Positions 17,446 through 27,098 of a stretch of DNA of 64,000 nucleotides are shown here, one piece after another. The position numbers were made by a program, and so were the translations under genes. Each line of letters opens with the position of its first letter. Positions within the stretch are counted from its first letter, which is position 1. The notes beneath the pieces are model-generated. The model was not told where the DNA came from, did not search any database, and was given only the letters and a program-made list of their open reading frames with translations. This DNA comes from Frigoribacterium sp. ACAM 257 (GTDB taxonomy: Bacteria; Actinomycetota; Actinomycetes; Actinomycetales; Microbacteriaceae): positions 1 to 64,000 of the forward strand of contig NZ_VOLO01000005.1 in assembly GCF_007954365.1 (NCBI RefSeq), in the 5' to 3' direction.

Positions 17446-18810
17446 ATGTTCCGCCGCCCTGCCCCCTCGTCCGCTCCGCTGCCCGCCGTCCCGTCGACGC
17501 CCCGCCCCGTCGCCGTCCGCGCCGTGTCCCGTGCAGCTCCACGTGCCGTCGTCGCGGCTCTGCTCGTCGTGGGCCTCGCGGCCGTCCCCGTGCTGGCGGC
17601 TCCCGCCCCTGCCCAGGCGGCCGGTCCGAGCTGGCAGCAGGTGCTCGACGCGCGCGGCTCCGAGCAGGCGAAGGAGGCGGCGCTCGCCGACATCCAGGTC
17701 GCGCTCGAGGCGGCGTCGACCCGCGCGGCGGACGCCCAGGCTGCCGCCGACGAGGCCGGTGCGGCCCTGACGGAGGCGCAGCTCGCCGTCGACGAGGCCA
17801 CCGGCGAGTACGAGACGGTGAAGCAGAAGGCCGAGGCTGCTCGGGCCGACGCCGACGCGGCGCAGGTCGTGGTCGGCCAGGCCGCGGCACTGCTCGCCCG
17901 CCCGGGCAGCGGCGGGCTCACCGGCGACCTCCTGTCCTCAGGGGCCGGTGCCGAGGACGTGCTGCGCGACCTGAGCATGTCGACCAAGATCGGCCAGAAC
18001 CTCAGCACGCTCCGCGACCGGGCCGTCTCGGCCGAGAACCTCGCGACCTCGCTGGCCGACCAGGCCGAGGTCGCCCTGGCCGAGCGTGACGCGCTCGCCG
18101 ACGAGGCCTCCGACGCCCTCGACGACGCCGTGGCCGCGAGCGACGCGGCCCAGCGCGACGTCGCCGCCGTCGACGAGGAGAAAGCGACCCTGGCCGCACA
18201 GGCCGCGGCCCTGCAGGACGACCGGCTCAGCCTCGAGCAGGCCTACGCCTCCGCGCAGGCCCAGGCCGCCGCGGACGCCGCCGCCGCAGCGGCGGCCGCC
18301 CGTGCAGCCGCGGCGGCAGCCGCTCCCGCACCTGCCCGCGGCGGCGGCGGGTCACGCCCGGCCGGCCCCGGCTCGCCCGGCACGTCGGTGCCCGACCCGG
18401 GCACCGGCTGGGTCGCGGGCATCCGCTCGTACTCGTCGTACCAGGCGTACGGCTACCGGGTGCACCCGATCACGGGCGCCTACAAGCTGCACGCCGGCGC
18501 CGACTTCGGCGCGAGCTGCGGCACCCCGATCTACTCGGTCGCAGCAGGCACCGTGACCTACGCGGGCGCGGCCGGCGGCTACGGCAACCTGATCATCGTC
18601 GACCACGGCAACGGCATCAGCAGCGCGTACGGCCACATGGAGCGCTCCGGCATCTACGTCGCCAACGGGCAGTCCGTCTCGGCCGGGCAGAACATCGCGG
18701 GCGTCGGCACGGCCGGCGGCTCGACGGGCTGCCACCTGCACCTCGAGATCCGCCGTGGCGGCATCGCGACCGACCCGGTCGCCTTCCTCGCCACGAAGGG
18801 CGTCCGCTAG
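17446..18810 (+). CDS. M23 family peptidase with coiled-coil region
   Basis: This 454-residue protein has an Arg-rich N-terminus and signal peptide ending near APAQA (residue 58). A long Ala-rich coiled coil follows (60-285), then a Gly/Pro linker. The LytM/M23 zinc peptidase domain (about 325-450) has HAGADFG, AYGHM and HLHLEIRRGG, so all metal ligands are present (HxxxD and HxH). It cleaves peptidoglycan peptide bridges, and the coiled coil is of the type that localises EnvC/RipA-like hydrolases to division sites. Start ATG 17446. Confidence 0.9.
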   Translation: MFRRPAPSSAPLPAVPSTPRPVAVRAVSRAAPRAVVAALLVVGLAAVPVLAAPAPAQAAGPSWQQVLDARGSEQAKEAALADIQVALEAASTRAADAQAAADEAGAALTEAQLAVDEATGEYETVKQKAEAARADADAAQVVVGQAAALLARPGSGGLTGDLLSSGAGAEDVLRDLSMSTKIGQNLSTLRDRAVSAENLATSLADQAEVALAERDALADEASDALDDAVAASDAAQRDVAAVDEEKATLAAQAAALQDDRLSLEQAYASAQAQAAADAAAAAAAARAAAAAAAPAPARGGGGSRPAGPGSPGTSVPDPGTGWVAGIRSYSSYQAYGYRVHPITGAYKLHAGADFGASCGTPIYSVAAGTVTYAGAAGGYGNLIIVDHGNGISSAYGHMERSGIYVANGQSVSAGQNIAGVGTAGGSTGCHLHLEIRRGGIATDPVAFLATKGVR

Positions 18811-19000
18811 GCCCCTTCCGCGCGGGCGACCGACGGCGTACCGTCATCACCGACGGGCCCTCGGGCCCGCCGCGCCGGCCCCCGTCCGGCGGCCCGGCTC
18901 CCGACTCGTTTCCCGTGAGCCGGGGGCCATCCCTCTTCCCGGGCAGCGCGAGCCGGTCACAGATGGACGCGAGCTGGGTCCAGGGCGACGTGACCGGGCC

Positions 19001-19933
19001 TCAGGAGGCGCGACGCGCCTCCTCGGAGGCGGCCTCCGTCGCCCGCGCCTCGGCCGCGATCTCCGCGACGACGGTCTGCACGACGGGCCGAGCAGCCCGC
19101 TCCGGCCGCATCAGCGCCTCGACGTGCCGTCCGGCCCGCACGCTGTCGAGCGTCGCCAGGCGGAACCGCCCGGGCGCCCGCCCGGCCGACGTGTGCCGGG
19201 GCACGAGCGCGACCCCGAGCCCCGCGGCGACCATCGCCTCGATGACGGGCAAGTGCAGCGTGCGGTGCACCACCTGGGGCACGACCCCCGACTGCAGCGC
19301 CATCGAGACGAGCACGCGGTCGATCGGGTAGCCCTCGGGCACGGAGACCCACGGCTCGCCGATCACGTCGGCCACGGTGACGCGCTCGCGTCCGGCCAGC
19401 CGGTGGTCGAGCGGCAGCGCGACCTCGAGCGGCTCGCGCAGCAGGGGCACGACGGTGAGCCCCGGGTGCTCGGCCGGCACGACGCCGTCGGACCGGTGCC
19501 CGATCACCACGTCGACGTCGGCCGTGAGCTGCGCGAACTCGTCCTCCGAGACGTCGCGGTCGCTGATCTCGAGCTCGATCCCCTCGTGCTCGCGCATCCT
19601 CCGGAGCAGGCCGGGCAGCAGCAGCTCGGACGCCGACGGGAACAGCGCCAGACGCACCACGCCGACCAGGCCGCCGCGGTGCGCCTCGAGCGCCGCCTCC
19701 GCCTCGGCGACCGCCGTCGACACCGCCACGGAGGCGCGGGCCAGCGCCTGCCCCGCGTCCGTCAGCTGCACCCCGCGTCCCGCCCGCCGCACGAGCTCGA
19801 CCCCGAGCTGGCGCTGCAGCGTCCGCAGCTGCTGCGACACCGCGCTCGGCGAGCGGTGCACGGCCGCGGCGACGGCGGTCACGCTGCCGCGGTCCGCGAG
19901 CTCGCGCAGCAGGTCGAGGTGCTGGATCTCCAT
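19001..19933 (-). CDS. LysR-family transcriptional regulator
   Basis: This 310-residue protein has an N-terminal LysR HTH (LDLLRELADRGSVTAVAAAVHRSPSAVSQQLRTL, about 6-40) and a two-lobed substrate-binding domain (about 90-290). It diverges from an EamA exporter gene across 71 bp, so it most likely controls that exporter. The C-terminus is rich in Ala/Glu/Arg. Start ATG 19933. Confidence 0.9.
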   Translation of the reverse strand: MEIQHLDLLRELADRGSVTAVAAAVHRSPSAVSQQLRTLQRQLGVELVRRAGRGVQLTDAGQALARASVAVSTAVAEAEAALEAHRGGLVGVVRLALFPSASELLLPGLLRRMREHEGIELEISDRDVSEDEFAQLTADVDVVIGHRSDGVVPAEHPGLTVVPLLREPLEVALPLDHRLAGRERVTVADVIGEPWVSVPEGYPIDRVLVSMALQSGVVPQVVHRTLHLPVIEAMVAAGLGVALVPRHTSAGRAPGRFRLATLDSVRAGRHVEALMRPERAARPVVQTVVAEIAAEARATEAASEEARRAS

Positions 19934-20004
19934 GAAGGGACGCTACATCGTCGATGACGAGACCTGCGCTGGTCCTGCATCCGCGCCTCCGGCAAGGTGG
20001 TCCC

Positions 20005-21018
20005 ATGAGCCCCCGCGACCGCCTCCTCGCCCTCGTCGTCGTGGTCTGCTGGGGCGTCAACTTCCCGATGACGGCGCTGGCGCTCGACCACTTCCCGCCG
20101 ATCTTCCTGGTCGCGCTCCGGTTCGCGCTGCTCGCGGTGCCGACCCTGCTGTTCGTGCCGCGGCCGGCGATCCCGTGGTCGCGGTTGCTGATGGTGGGCG
20201 TCGGCCTGGGGATCCTGCAGTTCGGGTTCCTGTACCTCGGCATGGCCGCCGGCATGCCGTCGGGGCTCGCGTCGCTCGTGCTGCAGGCGTCGGCGCCCGC
20301 CACCGTCGTCATCGCGGCGATCTGGCTGCGCGAGCGGATCACGCGGCGCCAGGCGATCGGCATCGGCGTCGCCGTGCTGGCGCTCGCCGTGATCGCGGCG
20401 CACCGGTCGCAGGTCGCGGCCCTGCTGCCCGTCGTCCTCACGCTCTGCGCGGCCGTCGGCTGGGGCCTCGGCAACGTCGCCGTGCGGCGCGCCGCCGCCC
20501 CTGACCCGCTGCGTCTGACCCTGTGGATGTCCGTCGTGCCGCCCGTGCCGATGCTCGCCCTCTCGCTCGTCGTCGAGGGTCCCCAGCGCATCGGCGAGAG
20601 CCTCGCGGGTGCGTTCACGCTCGCCGCGCTGCCGTCGGTGATCGGCCTGCTCTACGTCGTGCTCGTCGCGACGGTGCTCGGCTACGGGCTCTGGACCCGG
20701 CTGCTCGCGGCCTACCCGTCGAGCACGGTCGCCCCGTTCTCGATGCTCGTGCCCGTCGTGGGGGTGGCCGCGTCGTGGGTCGCGTTCGCCGAGGTGCCCG
20801 ACCTCGTCGAGGTGTGCGCCGGGGTCGTCGTCGTCGCCGGGGTGCTGTTCGCGAGCCGTTCGCCGCGCGGCGGACGACGTGCTGCTGCCGCCGGAGGCCC
20901 CGGTGCGCCCGAGGAGGTGCTGGCCGCGACCGCGACGCCGGTCTCGGTCCCCCTGCGGGACGTCTCCGCATCCGCGGCGGCCGCAGCCACCGCCTCCTCG
21001 TCCGAGCCGCGGGCCTGA
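20005..21018 (+). CDS. EamA/DMT-superfamily exporter
   Basis: This 337-residue membrane protein has ten helices in two EamA repeats. It opens LLALVVVVCWGVNFPMTALALDHFPPIF and has MAAGMPSGLASLVLQASAPATVVIA and a second-repeat segment TVLGYGLWTRLLAAYPSSTVAPFSMLVPVVG. Family members export amino acids or related metabolites. A disordered Ala/Ser tail of about 50 residues follows the last helix. Start ATG 20005 with AAGGTGG upstream. The LysR gene is divergent. Confidence 0.9.
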   Translation: MSPRDRLLALVVVVCWGVNFPMTALALDHFPPIFLVALRFALLAVPTLLFVPRPAIPWSRLLMVGVGLGILQFGFLYLGMAAGMPSGLASLVLQASAPATVVIAAIWLRERITRRQAIGIGVAVLALAVIAAHRSQVAALLPVVLTLCAAVGWGLGNVAVRRAAAPDPLRLTLWMSVVPPVPMLALSLVVEGPQRIGESLAGAFTLAALPSVIGLLYVVLVATVLGYGLWTRLLAAYPSSTVAPFSMLVPVVGVAASWVAFAEVPDLVEVCAGVVVVAGVLFASRSPRGGRRAAAAGGPGAPEEVLAATATPVSVPLRDVSASAAAAATASSSEPRA

Positions 21019-21053
21019 GCCGTCCCGCCGTCCCGTCGCCCCGGGGCGTGGCA

Positions 21054-21107
21054 TCACGTTCCGAGCGTCACGTCGCGCTGTGACGAGACGCGATGCTCGG
21101 AACGTGA
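21054..21107. repeat. 54-bp intergenic palindrome, family E copy
   Basis: Perfect 13-base ends TCACGTTCCGAGC (21054-21066) and GCTCGGAACGTGA (21095-21107) enclose 28 bp. The copy at 42781-42834 has the same length and an alignable interior ending CGAGACG-GAT. It sits between convergent genes. Confidence 0.75.
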
Positions 21108-21127
21108 CGCGTCACCGGGTCATGCCG

Positions 21128-21784
21128 TCACGGGACACGCGGAGGGCACTCGTCGGCCAGGCGACCGTCACCAGTCGACCCGGCATCCGGATCGGCTGCG
21201 GTGAACGGAAGGCGGTGCTGTGACGGGTTCACCGACAGGTGCGCCGCTCGAGCGCTGCTGCCGGCGGCGCCGCCGACCGGCTTGCGCATCTGCACCGCCG
21301 TCGTCTCGTAGCCGAGCGACTCGTAGAGCGCCCGTGCGGCCGTGTTGTAGCCGAACACGTTGAGGCCGAGGGTCGCGGCGCCGTGGCGGGCCGCCTCCTC
21401 CTCGGCGAGCTGCATCGCCGCACGGCCGTGGCCGGCACCGCGGTGCTGCTCGTCGATCTCGACGTCCCACACCCACCAGGCGTCGCTGCCCTCGGCGAAC
21501 GGCCCGATCCACAGGACGCCGACGACGGTGCCGCCGTCCTCGCCAGCGCCGTCTCCGGCTCCGGCGCCGTCGGTGCCGGACGCCGTCACCACCACGTCGT
21601 GCACCAGGTGCCCCGGCGCGGGGCGGCCGCCGGGGAAGCTCTGCTCGAACGAGGCACGCGCCGCCTCCGCCGCGATCTCGGCCGGCTCGCCCGACGCGAG
21701 CCGCGACCGTTCGTACTCGGCCTGCGAGCGGGCGATCCAGGGGCCGAGCCGGTCGTCGGGCATGAGGCGGAGCACGGTCGTCAT
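21128..21784 (-). CDS. GNAT-family N-acetyltransferase
   Basis: This 218-residue acetyltransferase has its acetyl-CoA site in VEIDEQHRGAGHGRAAMQLAEEEAARHG (about 115-140) and the C-terminal fold TLGLNVFGYNTAARALYESLGYETTAVQMRKPV. A Gly/Ala/Asp-rich loop (about 70-85) interrupts the first strands. The C-terminal 40 residues look disordered. The substrate is unknown. Start ATG 21784. Confidence 0.87.
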   Translation of the reverse strand: MTTVLRLMPDDRLGPWIARSQAEYERSRLASGEPAEIAAEAARASFEQSFPGGRPAPGHLVHDVVVTASGTDGAGAGDGAGEDGGTVVGVLWIGPFAEGSDAWWVWDVEIDEQHRGAGHGRAAMQLAEEEAARHGAATLGLNVFGYNTAARALYESLGYETTAVQMRKPVGGAAGSSARAAHLSVNPSQHRLPFTAADPDAGSTGDGRLADECPPRVP

Positions 21785-21925
21785 GCCCAGACGGTACCGC
21801 CCCGGGGCCCTACCCTGGGGTCAGCCTCGTCACGGCTGCCGACGCCCGCCGACCACGGGTGCGCGACCTGCAGCACGCACGCGACGAGCAGCACGCACAC
21901 GACGAGCACAGGGCAGGAGGCGACC

Positions 21926-22579
21926 GTGGCGCAGCAGCGCAGGGCCCGCGAGACGCGGGCGACCATCTTGCAGGGCGCCTCCTCGGTGTTCCTGGCCCGC
22001 GGCTACGCCGAGACGTCGCTCGACCAGGTGACGGACGCGGCCGGGGTGACCAAGGGCGCCCTCTACTTCCACTTCCGGTCGAAGGCGGACCTGGCCGGCG
22101 CGGTCGTCGCCGAGCAGCAGCGACTGTCTCGGGCGTGGACCGAGCTCGCGATCGCCGGTGCGCCGTCCGCGGCCGGTGCGCTGATGCTGGCGTGCGCCTC
22201 ATTCGCGACGCAGCTCTCGACCGAGCCGATGGTCGCGGCCGGCCTGCGGCTGTCGACCGAGTCGATCGGCGAGGTGCCGAGCAGGGCGCCCTCGGCGCTC
22301 GCCTGGGTGGACGAGACGGCGGGGCACGTGGGCCGCGCGGTGGACGAGGGCACGTTCCGCGCCGACCTCGACGTCGACCGCGCCGCCCGGTTCGTCGTCG
22401 GCGCGTTCAGCGGCGTCCAGACGTTCTCGGCCCTCAGCACGGGCCACGCCGACGTCTTCGAGCGCCTGCAGGACATGATGCGCTTCGTGCTGCCGTCGTT
22501 CCTGTCCCCGCGGTCCGCCGGCCTGGCGGGCGAGCTCGCCGCGCTGATCAGGCCGACGGACCGTCCCCCGATCGACTGA
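21926..22579 (+). CDS. TetR-family regulator (ScbR/gamma-butyrolactone-receptor-like)
   Basis: This 217-residue regulator has the TetR HTH ILQGASSVFLARGYAETSLDQVTDAAGVTKGALYFHF (about 14-50), closest in wording to ScbR-type autoregulator receptors. A ligand-binding C-terminal domain follows. Start GTG 21926 with GGAGG upstream. No butyrolactone synthase lies nearby, so the signal and targets are unknown. The gene stands alone between a divergent GNAT and a convergent secreted-protein gene. Confidence 0.85.
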   Translation: MAQQRRARETRATILQGASSVFLARGYAETSLDQVTDAAGVTKGALYFHFRSKADLAGAVVAEQQRLSRAWTELAIAGAPSAAGALMLACASFATQLSTEPMVAAGLRLSTESIGEVPSRAPSALAWVDETAGHVGRAVDEGTFRADLDVDRAARFVVGAFSGVQTFSALSTGHADVFERLQDMMRFVLPSFLSPRSAGLAGELAALIRPTDRPPID

Positions 22580-22700
22580 CGACGCGCGTCAGCCGACCGG
22601 CGGGAGCCCCCGCCCCATCACTGTTCCTCTGTACCCCATCATGCATACCATGCGACCTGTTTCGTAACCCCCCGTCGGAGGGGCGAGTGATCCTCGCGTC

Positions 22701-23651
22701 CTACAGCCCCTCGGGTCGCTGGGGCCCGAGCCGCTCGATCGTGCGGTCGACGAGCTGCTGGGCAGCGACCAGGGGGCCGGTGTCGATCTGGGCCAGGCGC
22801 TCGCCGTAGTCGTGGGGCACGGTGAGCTGCTGCTGCCACTCGGCCTCGTAGAGCGCGTCGAGGTAGCCGGAGGCGGCGCGGCAGGCGGCGTCGGTCTCGG
22901 CGAGGTCGCGCTCCTCGTCGCCGACGGCGGTCGCCGGGTCGTACGAGGTGAAGGTCTCCGCCATCCTCGTCGTCGGCATGTCCGCCGGGTCGTCCGGCAG
23001 GTCGTCGGCCCAGGGCCCGGCGCCGACGCCCTGGTCGAGCATGCAGGCGTGCCACGCGTCGGCCGCCCGTCGCACGGAGGCGTCCTGCCTGGCCTCGAGG
23101 AACGCCGCGTTGCTGAGCCGGATGGCGATGTCGCCCACCGACCCCGTGCTCGACGACGCGGAGGTGCCCGTCAGCAGCTCGGGGTGCTGCCGGTACGCGA
23201 GGTCGAGGCAGGAGGTGCGGTCGGCCGCCTCGTCGGGCGAGGTCTCGCGGTACTCGAAGGCCCGCCAGGCATCGGCCCCGGCGTCGACGGTGGGGGGCAC
23301 GTGGTACCCGCGCTCCCGGGCGGCGGCGAGGTCGAAGGCGCGGAGCGGCTGGCGCTCGGTGGCGTTGGTGGCCGCGTCGACGTCGCGCCAGGGCACGACC
23401 GCGTCGTCGTGGCCGGCGTCGACCATGCAGTCCTGGATGAGCAGCTCGGTCGCGTAGTTGAGGCGGACGACGCCGACCCCGACGTACTGGTCGAGGGGCA
23501 TCGTCCACGACGCCTGGTCCTTCTCGGGCAGGTCGGGCAGGGTCCAGGCGGCGTTGGCGGGGATGCCGACGGCCACGACGCCGGCGACCAGCGCGGCCAC
23601 GGCGACGACGGTGACGCGCTTCGCGACGCGCTCCCGGCCCCCGGCCCTCAT
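22701..23651 (-). CDS. Secreted or membrane-anchored protein of unknown function
   Basis: This 316-residue protein begins MRAGGRERVAKRVTVVAV and has one hydrophobic segment ending GIPANA (about 33), either a Sec signal or an anchor. The mature part is helical and acidic with four Cys (IQDCMVDAG, TSCLDLA, WHACMLDQ, DAACRAA), enough for two disulfides. I recognise no family. Start ATG 23651 has AGGAGG six bases upstream. It is 55 bp downstream of the response regulator on the same strand and may share its transcript. Confidence 0.7.
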   Translation of the reverse strand: MRAGGRERVAKRVTVVAVAALVAGVVAVGIPANAAWTLPDLPEKDQASWTMPLDQYVGVGVVRLNYATELLIQDCMVDAGHDDAVVPWRDVDAATNATERQPLRAFDLAAARERGYHVPPTVDAGADAWRAFEYRETSPDEAADRTSCLDLAYRQHPELLTGTSASSSTGSVGDIAIRLSNAAFLEARQDASVRRAADAWHACMLDQGVGAGPWADDLPDDPADMPTTRMAETFTSYDPATAVGDEERDLAETDAACRAASGYLDALYEAEWQQQLTVPHDYGERLAQIDTGPLVAAQQLVDRTIERLGPQRPEGL

Positions 23652-23706
23652 CGACCGCCTCCTCGGCGCCCTGCCCGTCGGCACCCGCCTCCTCGGCACC
23701 CTGCCC

Positions 23707-24444
23707 TCACCGGCGCGGCCTCGCCGCCGTGTCGGAGGCCGGCACGAGGCCGTTCTCGTAGGCGAAGACCACGATCTGGACGCGGTTGCGCATGCCGAGC
23801 TTCTGCAGCACGGCGCGGACGTGGCTCTTGACCGTCGCCTCGCTCAGGTACGCCTCGCCCGCGATCTCGATGTTGCTGAGCCCCCTGGCGACGAAGGTGA
23901 ACATCTCGCGTTCCCGCGGCGACAGAGGCTCGAGCGGATCGACGCGAGGGGCAGGGGTCGTCGGCACGGCGAACTCGTGCACGACGTCGAGCGCGGCGGC
24001 GGCGGTCGGCACGGGGTCGCCCGCCCACGCCGCACGGATCGTCGTGAGCACCTCGTCGGGCGTCGCGTCCTTGGTGAGGAACGCGTACGCACCGGCCTTC
24101 AGCGCCCCGAACACCGCCTCGTCCCGCTGGATCGTCGTCAGCGCGACCACCCGGGGCAGGTCGTCGGGCGAGACGCCCTCGAGGATGCGTGCGGTCGCCT
24201 CCAGGCCGTTCATCACGGGCATCCGCAGGTCCATCAGCACGACGTCGGGGTGCTCGCGCTCGACCAGCGCCAGTGCCTCGCGCCCGTCGACGGCGGTGCC
24301 GACGCAGCGCAGATCGGGCTGCGCCTCGATCAGCATGCGCAGGCCGGAGGCGAACAGCGGCTGGTCGTCGACCACGGCGACGGTGATGACGGCGGGGGCC
24401 GCGGGCGAGCCGGCAGGCGAGTCGACGGCGGGGGAGTCGGTCAT
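23707..24444 (-). CDS. LuxR/NarL-type response regulator
   Basis: This 245-residue protein has a receiver domain with the phospho-acceptor Asp at residue 72 (VVLMDLRMPVMNG) and an acidic pair VVDDQ near 25. A C-terminal LuxR HTH (LSPREREMFTFVARGLSNIEIAGEAYLSEATVKSHV, about 175-210) follows. Its start overlaps the stop of the histidine kinase gene by four bases. Together they form a two-component system. Confidence 0.92.
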   Translation of the reverse strand: MTDSPAVDSPAGSPAAPAVITVAVVDDQPLFASGLRMLIEAQPDLRCVGTAVDGREALALVEREHPDVVLMDLRMPVMNGLEATARILEGVSPDDLPRVVALTTIQRDEAVFGALKAGAYAFLTKDATPDEVLTTIRAAWAGDPVPTAAAALDVVHEFAVPTTPAPRVDPLEPLSPREREMFTFVARGLSNIEIAGEAYLSEATVKSHVRAVLQKLGMRNRVQIVVFAYENGLVPASDTAARPRR

Positions 24445-25754
24445 GAGGAGCTTCTCTCGGTGGGCGGTGCGGATGCAGGTGCGGGTGCGGAGGAGGCGGC
24501 GCCCGCGACGACCGAGGAGGCGCCGGTCGTCGGCACGAACGCGGTCACCTCGAAGGCGGTGCCGTCGGCCGACGGCTGCGCGGTGAGCCAGCCGCCCGCG
24601 AGGCGGGCGCGTTCGGTCATGCCGCGGACGCCGGCGCCCCGGTCGGCGCCGGTGCGCGCCGCGACGAGCGGGGCCCCGCGGCCCCGCGAGGTGACCTGCA
24701 GCGTGAGCCCGCGGCCGCGCCAGTCGAGCTGCACGGCGACGCGGCTCGAGGCGCCCGCGTGCTTGAGCGCGTTCGTCAGGCTCTCCTGCACGATCCGGTA
24801 GACCGCGAGCTCCTGGGAGGGGGCGAGGGCGCCGGCCGGACCCTGGGGGCCGGGGGCTCCCTCGATCGTGACGTCCACCTCCATCCCGACCTCGCGCATC
24901 GCGACGACCAGGGCGTCGACGTCGGCCAGCGTCTCGCGGGGGGCGGTGACGTCGTCGTCCTGCGTGATGCGCTCGACGAGGCGCCGGACGTCGAGCAGGG
25001 CCGTGCGGCCGACCTCGGCGATCGTGCGCAGCGACTCCTCGGCGACCTCGGGCCGGGTCGCCTGCAGGGCGAGCCCGCCCTGGGCCTGCGACACCACGAC
25101 CGCGAGGGAGTGCGCCAAGGCGTCGTGCACGTCGCGGGAGATGCGCGCCCTGTCCTGGGCGAGCCGCAGCTCGAGGTCGGTCGCCTCGAAGCGCGTCTCG
25201 GTCGCCTCCAGGGCCTGGCGGATCACGAGCACCCGTCGGATGCTCGCGAACGCGACCCCGATCGCCCAGGCGCCGGCGAACACACCGAACAGGGCTGCCG
25301 TGAGCAGCGAGAACTCGATGCGGAGGCCGGTCGTGCCCGCGCCGACCCAGGTGCTCCAGCTCTGCGGCCGGGTCAGCGTGGGCACGGCGAGCAGCCACGC
25401 GGCGAGGCCGGCGGCGACCGCGGCGACGAGCAGCGCGGCGAGCCGGAGCCAGGGCGACGGCTTCACCGCCACGAAGGCCATCACCAGGGCGATGGCGACG
25501 TAGGCCGTCCAGGTGTCCTGCGACGGCGCCTCGGCGAGACCGAGCAGCTGCAGCAGCGGGACGATCACGACGAGCGCGAGCGACGTGGTCGGGATCCACC
25601 AGGCGAGGGCGATGGCGACGGCGAAGAGGCCGAACACCACGGTGTTGTCGGCGACGCCGCCGCGGCCCCACGAGCTCGCGACCCAGAAGACGAAGTAGAC
25701 GAGGGCGGTCGCCGGCGCCACGGCGTGCCGCCCCCACCGCCTCGCGTCAGCCAT
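24441..25754 (-). CDS. DesK/NarL-class sensor histidine kinase
   Basis: This 437-residue kinase has five or six membrane helices in residues 15-170. A HisKA_3 dimerisation segment with the phosphorylated His at about 210 (ISRDVHDALAHSLAVVVSQ) and a HATPase domain (VYRIVQESLTNALKHAG, GAGVRGMTERARLAGG) follow. A low-complexity Ala/Ser/Pro tail ends the protein. There is no large sensor domain, so it probably senses the membrane state or a small ligand. Its partner is the overlapping response regulator. Confidence 0.92.
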   Translation of the reverse strand: MADARRWGRHAVAPATALVYFVFWVASSWGRGGVADNTVVFGLFAVAIALAWWIPTTSLALVVIVPLLQLLGLAEAPSQDTWTAYVAIALVMAFVAVKPSPWLRLAALLVAAVAAGLAAWLLAVPTLTRPQSWSTWVGAGTTGLRIEFSLLTAALFGVFAGAWAIGVAFASIRRVLVIRQALEATETRFEATDLELRLAQDRARISRDVHDALAHSLAVVVSQAQGGLALQATRPEVAEESLRTIAEVGRTALLDVRRLVERITQDDDVTAPRETLADVDALVVAMREVGMEVDVTIEGAPGPQGPAGALAPSQELAVYRIVQESLTNALKHAGASSRVAVQLDWRGRGLTLQVTSRGRGAPLVAARTGADRGAGVRGMTERARLAGGWLTAQPSADGTAFEVTAFVPTTGASSVVAGAASSAPAPASAPPTERSSS

Positions 25755-25842
25755 GTGCGTCAGGTTAGGTGCAGGGCCGCGTGCCGCGCGCCTCCTGCCC
25801 CGGGTTTTCATCCCGAGGTCGCACCCGTCGCCGCGCCTCCTC

Positions 25843-25935
25843 ATTCAGGAAGATCTGTCCTGATCCTCGCGAGGAGGGGACACATCGTCCTGAGCCGTGC
25901 ACGGATCAGGAACACGAGGCGGCGACTTCCTGAAT
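25843..25935. repeat. 93-bp intergenic palindrome, family B copy 2
   Basis: The ends ATTCAGGAAG (25843-25852) and CTTCCTGAAT (25926-25935) are perfect inverted repeats. Inner elements GTCCTGATCC and GGATCAGGAAC repeat the motif. It shares its register with copies 1 and 3. It lies between a histidine kinase and sodA. Confidence 0.75.
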
Positions 25936-25997
25936 CACACGAAGGAGGCGCGGTGCAGGAGATCCCGCACCGCGCCTCCTGCGAGGATCAGCCGCTG

Positions 25998-26618
25998 CTA
26001 GAAGGTCAGCAGGCCCTGCGTCTTGGACGTCGCCGCGGCGTAGCGCTGGCCGACGTTGTCCCAGTTCACGATGTTCCAGAAGGCCTTGACGTAGTCGGCG
26101 CGGACGTTCTGGTAGTCGAGGTAGTACGCGTGCTCCCAGACGTCGAGCATCAGCAGCGGGACGAGGCCGAACGGCACGTTGCCCTGCTGGTCGAAGAGCT
26201 GGAAGACGCTGAGGCGCTGACCGATCACGTCGTAGGCGAGCACCGACCAGCCGGAGCCCTGCACGCCGAGCGCGGTGGCGGTGAAGTGCGCCTTGAACTT
26301 CTCGAGGTCGCCGAAGTCGCGTCCGATGGCCTCGAGCAGGTCGCCGGTGGGCTCGCCGGTCTCGGGGGTCAGGTTCGTCCAGAAGATCGAGTGGTTGACG
26401 TGGCCGCCGAGGTTGAACGCCAGGTCTTTCTCGAGCTTGTTCACGTTCGCCAGGTTGCCGGTCTCGCGGGCCTCGGCGAGGGCGGCGTTGGCCGTGTTCG
26501 CGCCGGTGACGTAGGTGTTGTGGTGCTTGGAGTGGTGCAGCTCCATGATCGTCGCGCTGATGTGCGGCGCGAGGGCGCTGTAGTCGTAGGGGAGATCGGG
26601 GAGGGTGTACTCAGCCAT
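25998..26618 (-). CDS. sodA: Superoxide dismutase (Mn/Fe type)
   Basis: This 206-residue enzyme has the family layout [34 protein letters not shown], then [12 protein letters not shown] and the metal-site block [17 protein letters not shown]. The metal ligands are His27, His in NHSIFW, Asp and His in DVWEHAYY. It converts superoxide to peroxide and oxygen in the cytoplasm. Mn versus Fe use cannot be read securely, though [10 protein letters not shown] and FQLFDQQGN are usual in Mn forms. Start ATG 26618 with AAGGA upstream. Confidence 0.95.
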   Translation of the reverse strand: MAEYTLPDLPYDYSALAPHISATIMELHHSKHHNTYVTGANTANAALAEARETGNLANVNKLEKDLAFNLGGHVNHSIFWTNLTPETGEPTGDLLEAIGRDFGDLEKFKAHFTATALGVQGSGWSVLAYDVIGQRLSVFQLFDQQGNVPFGLVPLLMLDVWEHAYYLDYQNVRADYVKAFWNIVNWDNVGQRYAAATSKTQGLLTF

Positions 26619-26751
26619 GGGGGAGTCCTTTCACAGTTGTCCTCCGTCCACCGTACGACTCTCGTGGGGGCTCGTGTCGAGCAACTCCCAGCGGGGACGC
26701 AGCCTCTCGGAGGAGGCGCCCGGCTGTGGACGGCCCTGGCACCATGGGTGC

Positions 26752-27000
26752 ATGGCCGAGACGACCCACTCCCGACGACCTGCCGCCGTCGCCCGCCTCG
26801 CCCTCGTGGCGGTCGCGGCGAGCTTCATCCTGGGCGCGTGCGCGCAGGCCGGGCCGGGCGACGCGCCCGACGCGGGGGAGGTGCCGACGGGGTCGTCGAG
26901 CCCGTCGGCACCGGCGGACGACGGCGCCGGCACGGACGACGGCGACGCCGAGGGCACGGGCGACGGCGCCGCCGAGCTCGTCTCCCTCGAGCTGCCGTAG
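26752..27000 (+). CDS. Small acidic lipoprotein
   Basis: This 82-residue protein has a lipoprotein signal peptide (RLALVAVAASFILGAC, Cys about 30). A short Pro/Ser/Asp/Gly-rich acidic tail follows (PADDGAGTDDGDAEGTGDG) and ends LVSLELP. The mature part is probably disordered. It sits 98 bp before the molybdopterin oxidoreductase gene on the same strand. No family is recognised. Confidence 0.6.
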   Translation: MAETTHSRRPAAVARLALVAVAASFILGACAQAGPGDAPDAGEVPTGSSSPSAPADDGAGTDDGDAEGTGDGAAELVSLELP

Positions 27001-27098
27001 CAGCTGCGCCGCCGCAGGAGCGAGCCGCAGGCACGCGGTCGCCGGCCCGCGTGTCGGTCGGGCCGGTTAGCCTGGCGTCGACCACGAGGAGGCGCACC

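Noticed and set aside
21926..22579. Gamma-butyrolactone quorum-sensing locus
   Set aside because: The regulator resembles ScbR-type receptors, but no AfsA-like synthase or biosynthetic cluster accompanies it.
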